Counted from the stretch's first letter, positions 1 through 6,516 are shown. The stretch: DNA of 8,609 nt from an uncultured Micavibrio sp. (GCA_913057885.1 CAJXOI010000021.1:1-8609); one strand, 5' to 3'. A program made the numbers and translations. Notes: generated by a model not told the origin, from the letters alone.

Positions 1-4
1 GCAA

Positions 5-490
5 ATGAATAAAATCTCAAGCCAAGAATATTGTCGCGATTTTGTCAGGGAGCAAAATTATAATCTTTATTTGCTCCATTTTTTTGCGCCACGGCAACAT
101 CGCCGCGAGGTTTTGTCCCTAATGGCATTGCATACTGAATTACGATCTATTCCGCAAAAAGTTCACGACCCGATGATGCGTTTGATCCGCCTTCAATGGT
201 GGCGCGACGAAATCGAAAAAATGAAAAACAGTCATCCTTATTCCGAAAGCCCCGTGTTAGAGGAATTATCTCAATGCTCATTATTTTTAGAATTTGATAA
301 TTACTTCAACCGCGTTGATCAGAGCCTTCGTGGGCAAGCAAGCGATATTGATGAAATATTTTACACCCTTATGGCAACGATTATCGAAGATGAAAAATCA
401 AAGAGTCGTTTTGTTAAAAAATTGATGCTTCATGATCAGATGGACGAAAACACATCTTTACGCGCCCTAAGGTTATGGTTTGGAATATAA
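5..490 (+). CDS. Short squalene/phytoene synthase-family protein
   Basis: 161 residues. The N-terminal half looks like the start of the squalene/phytoene synthase fold: YCRDFVREQNYNLYLLHFFAP at about 9-29, then helical sequence leading to LIRLQWWRDEI at 60-70, which is the most conserved block of the NDUFAF6-like/phytoene-synthase-like group. The ATG at base 5 gives a start that fits the family; its ribosome binding site lies outside the window. The protein is short, since relatives usually have about 220-280 residues. I see no aspartate-rich DxxxD prenyl-diphosphate sites, so catalysis is doubtful. A role like NDUFAF6 (a mitochondrial complex I assembly factor in the same fold) or a degenerate remnant are both possible. 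The last six codons overlap the 3' end of the convergent phosphodiesterase gene. The family call is fairly secure; the function is not. Confidence 0.7.
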   Translation: MNKISSQEYCRDFVREQNYNLYLLHFFAPRQHRREVLSLMALHTELRSIPQKVHDPMMRLIRLQWWRDEIEKMKNSHPYSESPVLEELSQCSLFLEFDNYFNRVDQSLRGQASDIDEIFYTLMATIIEDEKSKSRFVKKLMLHDQMDENTSLRALRLWFGI

Positions 491-1504
491 AACCTTATCG
501 TCAATATCTTGATCAGCGCATTGATATATCGTTTTAAAATTTTCTTCCATCATAACCTTTGCCGCAGGCGTTGAAAATCCACCATGACAAATGGCGTCCA
601 TAAAGCCGCGCAAAGTTATTGGGCTGGGCGACAAGACTGTGCTTTCAGATGCAACCAAGCGGGTCATTTCTTTGGCAAAGTTATAACTTAGGCCCGCAGA
701 TAGGCCCATGTCCGCCTCGCAAAGCATCATTGCCATCAAAGACAATTTACGATCCTTTAACAGTGGTTTTAGTTCCGTTGGAACAGCAATCATATTTGTG
801 AGATCATTTTCATGAGCACGATATGCATCACGACAAAATCCTGATGGGCTTCGCCCCGCTTCTACACGGCTCACATCTGTGCAAATCAGCATTAATTCGA
901 TAATATCGCGCTGGTCTCGTGATGCGCCTGCAGTGGCCAAAAAGTTCTTTGCCTGATTGAAAGATTTTCTTTCCATTCGAGATGGAGAGTGTGTCCCATC
1001 AATAAAATTGCCGCGTCCATCATGGGCAAAATCATGGATTGCGGCAGCGGTAAGCATCATCAAAATATCATTTTTTGTAAGCGTGACCTTCATTTCCTCC
1101 AAAGACATAAAAACATCAATCATAAGGGCCAACAAAATAACAACCTCACGAAAATGGTTTGTATTGTGATAAGAATTATCATGATCCAAATCGGCTAAAA
1201 CAGCCGCGGCCATAGGAACGGAAATCCAGGGGTAGTCCTCGGGATCAATGTCAAAAAAATCGCACGCCCACTCCATTGTGTGAGAAACCATTGGCGCATA
1301 GGGGTCATTGCGCCAAGCGATAAACAATTCGGATAAACCATCACCCCATTCTTGCGGGTCGTCGCCAAAACGATGATTATTCAAAACATTCAATCGTTCA
1401 TCATAGTCCACGCTTTGGATTTGCTGAAGCTTCTCTGCAAATGCAACGGCATATCGGCTGTCGGTTTGCATTAAAGGATAGAGAAGAACCCAGTTAAATT
1501 CCAT
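473..1504 (-). CDS. Class I 3',5'-cyclic nucleotide phosphodiesterase-like protein
   Basis: 343 residues, probably cytosolic: no signal peptide and no clear membrane segment. Three blocks match the PDEase_I (eukaryotic-type, class I) HD-fold catalytic domain. These are YHNTNHFREVV at 112-122, equivalent to the YHNxxHxxDV signature; HDFAHDG at 157-163, with the metal-binding HD pair and second histidine; and ICTDVS at 207-212, resembling the TDMS segment. D265 in LCEADMG is a good candidate for the last metal ligand. The family hydrolyses cAMP or cGMP to the 5'-monophosphate. The N-terminal ~95 residues hold no domain I recognise. The start has only a weak ribosome binding site, and a downstream Met12 is possible. 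It is convergent with the preceding gene (18-base overlap) and divergent from the Tat protein gene. Substrate specificity cannot be read from the sequence; another HD phosphohydrolase activity is the alternative. Confidence 0.78.
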   Translation of the reverse strand: MEFNWVLLYPLMQTDSRYAVAFAEKLQQIQSVDYDERLNVLNNHRFGDDPQEWGDGLSELFIAWRNDPYAPMVSHTMEWACDFFDIDPEDYPWISVPMAAAVLADLDHDNSYHNTNHFREVVILLALMIDVFMSLEEMKVTLTKNDILMMLTAAAIHDFAHDGRGNFIDGTHSPSRMERKSFNQAKNFLATAGASRDQRDIIELMLICTDVSRVEAGRSPSGFCRDAYRAHENDLTNMIAVPTELKPLLKDRKLSLMAMMLCEADMGLSAGLSYNFAKEMTRLVASESTVLSPSPITLRGFMDAICHGGFSTPAAKVMMEENFKTIYQCADQDIDDKVLYSKP

Positions 1505-1571
1505 CTGAGTATTATGAGTGGTTCGTTTTTAAACAACAACCCATAATCATTCTCTGTCAATAGTCATAATT

Positions 1572-1594
1572 TATTTGATTTGCCATCTCAAATA
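1572..1594. promoter_or_regulatory. Inverted repeat in the divergent intergenic region
   Basis: A perfect 7-base inverted repeat (tatttga / tcaaata) with a 9-base spacer lies 18 bases upstream of the Tat-protein start, in the 107-base gap between two divergent genes. It could be an operator or a weak hairpin in the 5' leader. It is AT-rich and short, so chance is a real alternative. I saw no confident -35/-10 pair for either divergent gene in this gap. Confidence 0.2.
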
Positions 1595-1611
1595 GTGATA
1601 AAAAGCTACTC

Positions 1612-2091
1612 ATGAAAACAAGCATGACGCGTAGACATTTTTTAGGTTCCGCATTGGCATTAACAGCGACACCAGTTATTGGGCATACACGCCAATTTAC
1701 GAATGATGACGTTTCCGAAGCGGCGTCATCATTTGAATATGCCCGCTACATCGCACAAAATCCTTATGTCCAGCGTGTTGTCCCCACAGGGATTTCTATT
1801 CTCAATGACCCAAGCTTTACACGCTATGGGCTGACACTCTATGCACTTAGACACGGGGCACAAATCAATGATGTTGGCGGAAAAGCGGCCGTGGCCTATT
1901 GCGTATCCATACAAACCGCAACATTTGGCGCTCTTCTTGCGCCGCATCTTCATGATAATCAAGCGAACCGTATATTCCTTGGCATTGCAGAGCAAGCAAG
2001 CTTTAAAGCCGAATATCTTGATCGTCGCTTTTTTGACGGGAATGCCCGTCCAGGCAACTGCACGGAAATCTATCGACGCTATCTTCCATAG
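1612..2091 (+). CDS. Tat-signal protein of unknown function
   Basis: 159 residues. The N-terminus is a clear twin-arginine signal: TRRHFLG at 6-12 followed by a hydrophobic stretch (SALALTATPVIG, about 13-24). The product is therefore predicted to be exported folded through the Tat pathway to the periplasm. I do not recognise a domain in the mature part. It is mixed, with alternating polar and hydrophobic segments, two cysteines (one in AVAYCVSIQ, one in RPGNCTEIY near the C-terminus) and an aromatic, arginine-rich end (EIYRRYLP). The two cysteines could form a disulfide after export, but this is a guess. The ribosome binding site is weak. It ends 43 bases before the chosen nadE start with no terminator between, so co-transcription with nadE is possible. 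A shifted-frame reading at 1841-2113 is a shadow. Confidence 0.72.
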   Translation: MKTSMTRRHFLGSALALTATPVIGHTRQFTNDDVSEAASSFEYARYIAQNPYVQRVVPTGISILNDPSFTRYGLTLYALRHGAQINDVGGKAAVAYCVSIQTATFGALLAPHLHDNQANRIFLGIAEQASFKAEYLDRRFFDGNARPGNCTEIYRRYLP

Positions 2092-2134
2092 CTTTCATAT
2101 TTTCAAATTATAAAAAACGGTTATGCTGTGGTGT

Positions 2135-3760
2135 ATGCAAAACAAAGCACCCTTGAGAATAACAATGGCACAGACAAATCCCACTGTCGGTGACATTGCG
2201 GGTAATGCGGAAAAAATCCTAAGGGTTTGGAATGACCATAAAGATCTCAGCGATTTAATTGTGTTTTCAGAATTGATCCTGAGTGGCTATCAACCCGAAG
2301 ACCTTGTCCTTCATGATCATTTTATCGATTACTGTATGCGTATTGCCCATGATATCGCGCAAAAAACAAAAGACGGCCCAGCCCTGATTATCAGCAGCCC
2401 GTGGCGGGATGAGGATGGCCATAAACACAACACAGCGTTATTTGTCTATGAGGGAGGGATCAAAGCAGCCTTACCAAAATATGAACTGCCCAATTACGGG
2501 GTGTTTGACGAGGTTCGTGTGTTTACAAAAGGCGAATTACCCCACCCCGTAGATTATATGGGATATAAGTTGGGCATCGGTACGTGCGAAGATTTATGGT
2601 TTCCAACCGTGGCCAAACATCTGAAAGATAATGGTGCGGATATTTTGATTTCCCTTAATGGGTCACCTTTCGAAGTTCAAAAAGACAAAATGCGTCTGGA
2701 TATTATTGCCAACCGCGTTAAAGAAACCGACCTCCCTGCCCTTTACATCAACCAAGTCGGCGGGCAAGATGAGATTGTTTTTGACGGCGGGTCATTTGCA
2801 ATGAATGCCGATGGTGAAGTTATAGCACACCTGCCATTTTTTGAGGAGGCTATTGAAACCATCACTTCACTGTCATTCCGAGAGAGCGTCAGCGAGCCTA
2901 GGAATCTTAGATCCCTCGACTACGCTCGGGATGACAATAAATTGATATACGAATGCCTGAAACTTGGCCTTCGCGACTATGTCGATAAAAACGGGTTTCC
3001 TGGTGTTATAATTGGGTCCAGCGGCGGTATTGATTCCGCACTCTCCGCCGCGATTGCCGTTGATGCGCTCGGTGCAGATCGCGTGCAATGTGTGATGATG
3101 CCCTCGCCCTATACATCTCAAGACTCACTCGATGATGCAAAGGCGCTATCAAAAAATCTTGGGTGCCACCATTCTGTTTTATCCATTCAATCTGTTATGA
3201 ATGCCTATCACGATTTAATTCCTGATATGTCAGAGATTGCCCTTGAAAATATCCAATCCCGCGCCAGGGGTGTGGCGCTCATGGCCATGTCCAACACCAG
3301 TGGAAAAATGGTTCTTTCAACAGGGAATAAATCTGAAATGGCAGTAGGGTACGCAACTTTATATGGTGATATGTGCGGCGGATATAATGCGTTGAAGGAT
3401 GTTTATAAAACAACGGTCTATGCCCTTGCGAAATGGCGGAATGAACAAAGTCCCGTTATCCCTGATAATATCATCAATCGCCCACCCAGCGCGGAATTAA
3501 AACCTGATCAAACAGATCAAGATTCCCTGCCTGATTACGATATATTGGATAAAATTCTGGAAGGGTTTATCGAGGATCGTAAATCCATCTCGCAATTGGT
3601 TAGCGAAGACATTGACGAAGACACCGCCCGCAAAGTCAGGCGTTTATTGGATCGTTCAGAATACAAACGCCGTCAGGCCCCTCCGGGCGTTAAAATCTCT
3701 AAACATTCCTTTGGTCGCGAACGCCGTATGCCCATGACAAACCATTACGACAGCGCTTGA
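2135..3760 (+). CDS. nadE: Glutamine-dependent NAD+ synthetase
   Basis: Catalyses the last step of NAD biosynthesis: ATP-dependent amidation of deamido-NAD, with ammonia from glutamine. From the start at 2135 it is 541 residues in two domains. The N-terminal nitrilase-type glutaminase has a triad visible as E46 (in FSELILSGY), K115 (in LPKYELPNYG) and C151 (in GIGTCEDLW). The C-terminal ATP-pyrophosphatase domain has the P-loop SGGIDS at about 296-301 and STGNKSEMAVGYATLYGDMCGG further on, both typical of the family. ATG 2135 was chosen because it keeps the first strand (LRITMAQTNPTVGD). ATG 2123 adds only MLWC, and ATG 2165, though it has a GAG 7 bases upstream, would cut the strand. A TATAAA at 2109-2114 is a possible weak -10. 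Residues 246-268, at the domain boundary, are encoded by a palindromic repeat. First gene of a likely nadE-gltX-thiN-ahpD-like operon. Confidence 0.96.
   Translation: MQNKAPLRITMAQTNPTVGDIAGNAEKILRVWNDHKDLSDLIVFSELILSGYQPEDLVLHDHFIDYCMRIAHDIAQKTKDGPALIISSPWRDEDGHKHNTALFVYEGGIKAALPKYELPNYGVFDEVRVFTKGELPHPVDYMGYKLGIGTCEDLWFPTVAKHLKDNGADILISLNGSPFEVQKDKMRLDIIANRVKETDLPALYINQVGGQDEIVFDGGSFAMNADGEVIAHLPFFEEAIETITSLSFRESVSEPRNLRSLDYARDDNKLIYECLKLGLRDYVDKNGFPGVIIGSSGGIDSALSAAIAVDALGADRVQCVMMPSPYTSQDSLDDAKALSKNLGCHHSVLSIQSVMNAYHDLIPDMSEIALENIQSRARGVALMAMSNTSGKMVLSTGNKSEMAVGYATLYGDMCGGYNALKDVYKTTVYALAKWRNEQSPVIPDNIINRPPSAELKPDQTDQDSLPDYDILDKILEGFIEDRKSISQLVSEDIDEDTARKVRRLLDRSEYKRRQAPPGVKISKHSFGRERRMPMTNHYDSA
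2871..2936. repeat. In-frame palindromic element (RPE-like) inside nadE
   Basis: 66 bases bounded by 12-base imperfect terminal inverted repeats, tgtcattccgag (2871-2882) and ctcgggatgaca (2925-2936), with one mismatch that still pairs as G-U in RNA. Inside, cgtcagcgag on the left pairs partly with ctcgactacg on the right, and the centre contains cctagg and ggaatcttagatcc. The whole can fold as a long imperfect hairpin. The length is a multiple of three and the reading frame stays open, giving a peptide with SFRESVSEPRN and RSLDYARDD. I recognise this peptide from memory as the translation of an interspersed repeat. It resembles the Rickettsia palindromic elements, which are known to insert in frame in protein genes. 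No target-site duplication is obvious. Confidence 0.85.
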
Positions 3761-3780
3761 TTTTTAAGCTATAAAACACT

Positions 3781-5142
3781 ATGAACAGTAAAATGACAGA
3801 TACAGTTAAATACAGATTTGCCCCCTCTCCTACGGGGAAAATTCATATCGGAAATGTTCGCGCCGCAATTATTACATGGTTGGCCGCACGGTCGATGGGT
3901 GGCGCATTTATGTTACGCATCGATGATACAGACCGCGAAAGGTCAAAAGACGAATATACAGAAGCCATTAAGCGTGACCTGACATGGCTGGGCCTCAATT
4001 GGGACGATTATGCGCACCAGCGCGATCGCACCGACCGTTATGACGAAGCCATTCAAAAATTGAAAGACGATGGACGCCTTTATCCATGTTATGAAACGCC
4101 AGAGCAACTGGAACTTAAGCGTAAGGCATTATTAAACGCAGGGAAACCTCCTATCTATGATCGCTCTGCGTTAGATTTAACGGATGAACAAAAGGCAAAA
4201 TATGAATCCGAAGGGCGTAAACCGCACTGGCGCTTTAAATTAGACCATGCACCTATTATATGGAATGACCTTATCCGTGGGGAAATATCATTTGATGGTG
4301 CGTCGATGTCCGACCCCGTGCTTATTCGTGAAGACGGCACACCGCTTTATCATATCTGTTCCGTGATTGATGATATTGATTTTGGGATTACCCATGTCAC
4401 ACGAGGCGAGGATCACGTGTCCAACACGGCATCGCATATTCAAATGTTCGAAGCTTTGGGCGCCACGCCGCCAACATTCGCTCACTGGCCCCTCATTGCC
4501 GATGCGGATGGTGGAAAACTGTCTAAACGCCTTGGATCACTCTCTATCGAAGATTTACGGGACAATGAAGGCATTGAACCAATGGCGATTATATCCCTGC
4601 TGGCACGGTTGGGATCTTCCGACCCGATTGAGGCATTTAAGGATGTTCAGCCATTGATCGACACATTTGATTTTTCAAAATTTGGCCGCGGCACGCCGAA
4701 ATTGGATGTGCGTGAAATTGAACGGCTGAATGCCAAAATCGTGCACTCACTGACTTATGATGATGTGAAAGACCGCCCTGAAATGGATGGGATTGATGAA
4801 TCCTTTTGGGAGAATGTAAAGGCCAACTTGAACAAAGTGTCCGACATTCAAGATTGGGCGCGTGTGACCAGAGACACAGTGAACGCGTCTGTACCCGACA
4901 ACGACAAAGATTATATCATAATGGCGGCCAATACCTTGCCTGATGGCGATATAACCCCTGACACATGGGGTGCGTGGACTTCCGCATTAAAGGAACAATC
5001 TGGCCGCAAAGGCAAAGACTTGTTTATGCCACTGCGTTTGGCCTTAACGGGTATGTCTCATGGCCCTGAAATGGATAAGATGATTTCTTTGTTGGGTCGT
5101 GATCGAGTCCTCAGACGTTTGGAACGTGCCTCAGCATCATAA
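3781..5142 (+). CDS. gltX: Glutamyl-tRNA synthetase
   Basis: Class I aminoacyl-tRNA synthetase that charges tRNA-Glu, and in bacteria lacking GlnRS also tRNA-Gln for later amidation. 453 residues, a usual length. The Rossmann catalytic core starts with RFAPSPTGKIHIGNVRAA (12-29), where HIGN at 22-25 is the HIGH-type signature in a form common in alphaproteobacterial GltX. MLRIDDTDRERS follows, and GGKLSKRLGSLS has the KMSKS-type loop KLSKR at 246-250. The rest is the helical anticodon-binding region, ending in the typical LRLALTG...LLGRDRVLRRL block. ATG 3781 is used; ATG 3793 (MTDTVKYRF) is an equally reasonable start, and neither has a strong ribosome binding site. It follows nadE by 20 bases and precedes thiN by 4. 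Whether it is the discriminating enzyme or a second GltX copy cannot be told from this window. Confidence 0.96.
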   Translation: MNSKMTDTVKYRFAPSPTGKIHIGNVRAAIITWLAARSMGGAFMLRIDDTDRERSKDEYTEAIKRDLTWLGLNWDDYAHQRDRTDRYDEAIQKLKDDGRLYPCYETPEQLELKRKALLNAGKPPIYDRSALDLTDEQKAKYESEGRKPHWRFKLDHAPIIWNDLIRGEISFDGASMSDPVLIREDGTPLYHICSVIDDIDFGITHVTRGEDHVSNTASHIQMFEALGATPPTFAHWPLIADADGGKLSKRLGSLSIEDLRDNEGIEPMAIISLLARLGSSDPIEAFKDVQPLIDTFDFSKFGRGTPKLDVREIERLNAKIVHSLTYDDVKDRPEMDGIDESFWENVKANLNKVSDIQDWARVTRDTVNASVPDNDKDYIIMAANTLPDGDITPDTWGAWTSALKEQSGRKGKDLFMPLRLALTGMSHGPEMDKMISLLGRDRVLRRLERASAS

Positions 5143-5146
5143 TAAT

Positions 5147-5785
5147 ATGATTGTGCCTCAAACCATTATACTGTGTGGGGCGGTCATTGAAGATTATCAA
5201 TGGCTTGCAAATCAAATTCCTCATAATGCCGTTATTATCTGTGCCGATAGCGGCCTACGCCATGCACATGCTATTAACCGTGTTCCAAATATCATCATCG
5301 GGGATTTTGACAGTGTTGATCCCGTCCTACTGGACCAATATCGCGACCAATGCGACATTATCAATGATAACGATCAAAATTCCACTGATTTAATGAAGGC
5401 ATTAGCCCGGGCTTTCTCCGACTCCTCAATTCAAATTTATGGTGCCATTGGCGAACGGGCTGACCATGATTTTTCAAATTATTTGATTTTAAAGTCTTTG
5501 CAAAATCCAGATCGCATCACACTCTGCTCCCCAAACGAAACACGGCGCATTATTACAAAACCTTGTTCCATTCATGGGCAAATTGGTGATTATGTCGGGA
5601 TATTTCCCCTATCAGACGTCAATGATTTAACAACAGAGGGTTTAAAATATCCGCCTGATGTTCTTGGTGGACCATACACATTTGGATGGAACGGCGCATG
5701 CAATGAAATGATTGCCGATACGGCCTTGATTTCATTTAGCCGAGGAACGATATTATTAACACATTCAAATAAAATAAGGAGATAA
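5147..5785 (+). CDS. Thiamine pyrophosphokinase
   Basis: Converts thiamine plus ATP to thiamine diphosphate plus AMP in the cytosol. With the start at 5147 it is 212 residues, the normal TPK size. Family marks in order: ILCGA at 8-12, ADSGLRHA at 33-40, GDFDSV at 52-57, DQNSTDLMKAL at 76-86 (the metal/nucleotide-binding D and STD) and GAIGERADHDF at 99-109. The C-terminal thiamine-binding domain includes LTTEGLKYP and a CNE triplet where many relatives have SNE. I chose ATG 5147, 4 bases after the gltX stop, over ATG 5099, which would add 16 residues of gltX-overlapping sequence unrelated to the family. No clear Shine-Dalgarno precedes it, so translational coupling to gltX is likely. Common family names are thiN or tnr3-type TPK; the symbol is left open. 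Confidence 0.92.
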   Translation: MIVPQTIILCGAVIEDYQWLANQIPHNAVIICADSGLRHAHAINRVPNIIIGDFDSVDPVLLDQYRDQCDIINDNDQNSTDLMKALARAFSDSSIQIYGAIGERADHDFSNYLILKSLQNPDRITLCSPNETRRIITKPCSIHGQIGDYVGIFPLSDVNDLTTEGLKYPPDVLGGPYTFGWNGACNEMIADTALISFSRGTILLTHSNKIRR

Positions 5786-5789
5786 GATC

Positions 5790-6263
5790 ATGCCGCGTAT
5801 TCAACCTAAAGATGGATCAAATGAACCAATTAATATATTTAAAACCATGGATCATTCCCCCGCATTCCTAGAGGCATTTAAATCCTTCAAAGGAAAAGCA
5901 TCAGGTAACGGCACATTATCCGAACAGTTACAGGAAAAATTGGCATTGGCATCCGCAGGCGCCAATCGATGCAGTTATTGCAAGGCCGCGCACATGTTTC
6001 TAGCAAAAAAAGCAGGGTTATCCGATCAATGCATTGCCGAAGCTTTGGAAGGACGTTGCACAGATGATGAGAAGCACAATGCGGCACTTCAGTTTTCCTT
6101 GGCCCTTATTGAAAAACGCGGACATATTGACGATGCGGATTTTGCTGCCGTCAAAGACGCAGGATATTCCGATCAGGAAATTATCGATATTTTTGGCCAA
6201 ACGATGATCAACATGGTGACAAATTACTTTAACGAATTTGTCCAAACAGATGTTGATTTTTAA
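5790..6263 (+). CDS. AhpD-like / carboxymuconolactone decarboxylase-family protein
   Basis: 157 residues, cytosolic, all-helical. The core is LALASAGANRCSYCKAAH (51-68), where C61-x-x-C64-x3-H68 is the redox-active CxxCxxxH motif of the AhpD-like alkylhydroperoxidase group. E46 and E49 just upstream could supply the acidic residue of the proton relay. Helices with GLSDQCIAEALEG and a C-terminal GYSDQEIIDIFGQTMINMVTNYFNE, which resembles the helical end of carboxymuconolactone-decarboxylase-like proteins, complete the fold. The family reduces peroxides or acts as a disulfide reductase; the true substrate is unknown. A strong ribosome binding site (aaggaga, 5776-5782) lies inside the last codons of the thiamine pyrophosphokinase gene, 7 bases before this ATG. 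It is probably the last gene of the operon. The stop codon is one base from the 3' end of the convergent tRNA. Confidence 0.87.
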   Translation: MPRIQPKDGSNEPINIFKTMDHSPAFLEAFKSFKGKASGNGTLSEQLQEKLALASAGANRCSYCKAAHMFLAKKAGLSDQCIAEALEGRCTDDEKHNAALQFSLALIEKRGHIDDADFAAVKDAGYSDQEIIDIFGQTMINMVTNYFNEFVQTDVDF

Positions 6264-6264
6264 G

Positions 6265-6341
6265 TGGTGGGCCTGGCCGGACTTGAACCAGCGACCAATC
6301 CGTTATGAGCGGACTGCTCTAACCAACTGAGCTACAGGCCC
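6265..6341 (-). tRNA. tRNA with CAT anticodon, probably tRNA-Ile2 (lysidine type)
   Basis: A complete 77-base cloverleaf on the minus strand: a 7-pair acceptor stem (GGGCCTG / CAGGCCC), a D arm GCTC-AGTTGGTTA-GAGC, an anticodon stem GTCCG/CGGAT around loop CTCATAA (anticodon at 6305-6307), a TGGTC variable loop, a T arm GCTGG-TTCAAGT-CCGGC, discriminator A and an encoded CCA (6265-6267). CAT is shared by tRNA-Met and by Ile2, in which TilS turns C34 into lysidine so that AUA is read. The segment TTGGTCGCTGGTTCAAGTCC closely resembles E. coli ileX, and the initiator's GGG/CCC anticodon stem is absent. I therefore favour Ile2; elongator Met is the alternative. A possible promoter (TTGCTC, 17 bases, TAAAAA on the minus strand) lies in the region shared with the rpsD leader. 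Confidence 0.9.
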
Positions 6342-6368
6342 TTGAGCCTCATTTTTTAAGGTATTTCC

Positions 6369-6398
6369 TTGACAAGAGCAAGCCTAAAGCGGTAAAAG
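6369..6398 (+). promoter_or_regulatory. Candidate sigma-70 promoter for rpsD
   Basis: A perfect -35 hexamer ttgaca (6369-6374) is followed after 18 bases by taaaag (6393-6398), which matches four of six -10 positions. This would start transcription near 6405 and give an rpsD leader of about 110 bases. The weak -10 keeps confidence modest. The complement of the -35 region overlaps the likely minus-strand promoter of the tRNA gene, so the two divergent promoters would be interleaved. Confidence 0.4.
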
Positions 6399-6420
6399 TT
6401 CATCATTCTTAAAATGCGGT

Positions 6421-6473
6421 AGGAAAGAAACTGTTTTAGCCGGTATGTTTCCTCCCTCCCCATGGCAACATGG
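6421..6473 (+). promoter_or_regulatory. Structured 5' leader of rpsD
   Basis: Two hairpins are visible just upstream of rpsD. The first pairs aggaaa (6421-6426) with tttcct (6448-6453) across a 21-base loop. The second is a compact stem ccatg / catgg (6460-6464, 6469-6473) closed by a GCAA tetraloop of the stable GNRA class. S4 is a known translational autoregulator in other bacteria (alpha operon in E. coli, rpsD leader in Bacillus). An autoregulatory leader is therefore plausible, but this is inference from fold and position only. Confidence 0.3.
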
Positions 6474-6516
6474 ATAAGGATAATTTAAGTAACGCTTTTA
6501 AAGTAAAGGATTAAAA

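Noticed and set aside
480..620. Frameshift explaining the short squalene-synthase-like protein
   Set aside because: Sequence after base 490 is the conserved-strand coding region of the convergent phosphodiesterase, and I see no family-like continuation in other frames.
2873..3121. Minus-strand reading frame ending in the nadE repeat
   Set aside because: It lies opposite the conserved NadE P-loop domain, and part of it is the reverse strand of the repeat. No independent coding evidence.
3844..3855. HIGN instead of HIGH/HIGG in GltX as a damaged active site
   Set aside because: HxGN is a normal variant among alphaproteobacterial GltX proteins, and the KLSKR loop is intact.
5099..5146. Longer N-terminus for the thiamine pyrophosphokinase
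   Set aside because: The 16 extra residues overlap gltX in another frame and do not resemble the family. ATG 5147, 4 bases after the gltX stop, gives the normal length.
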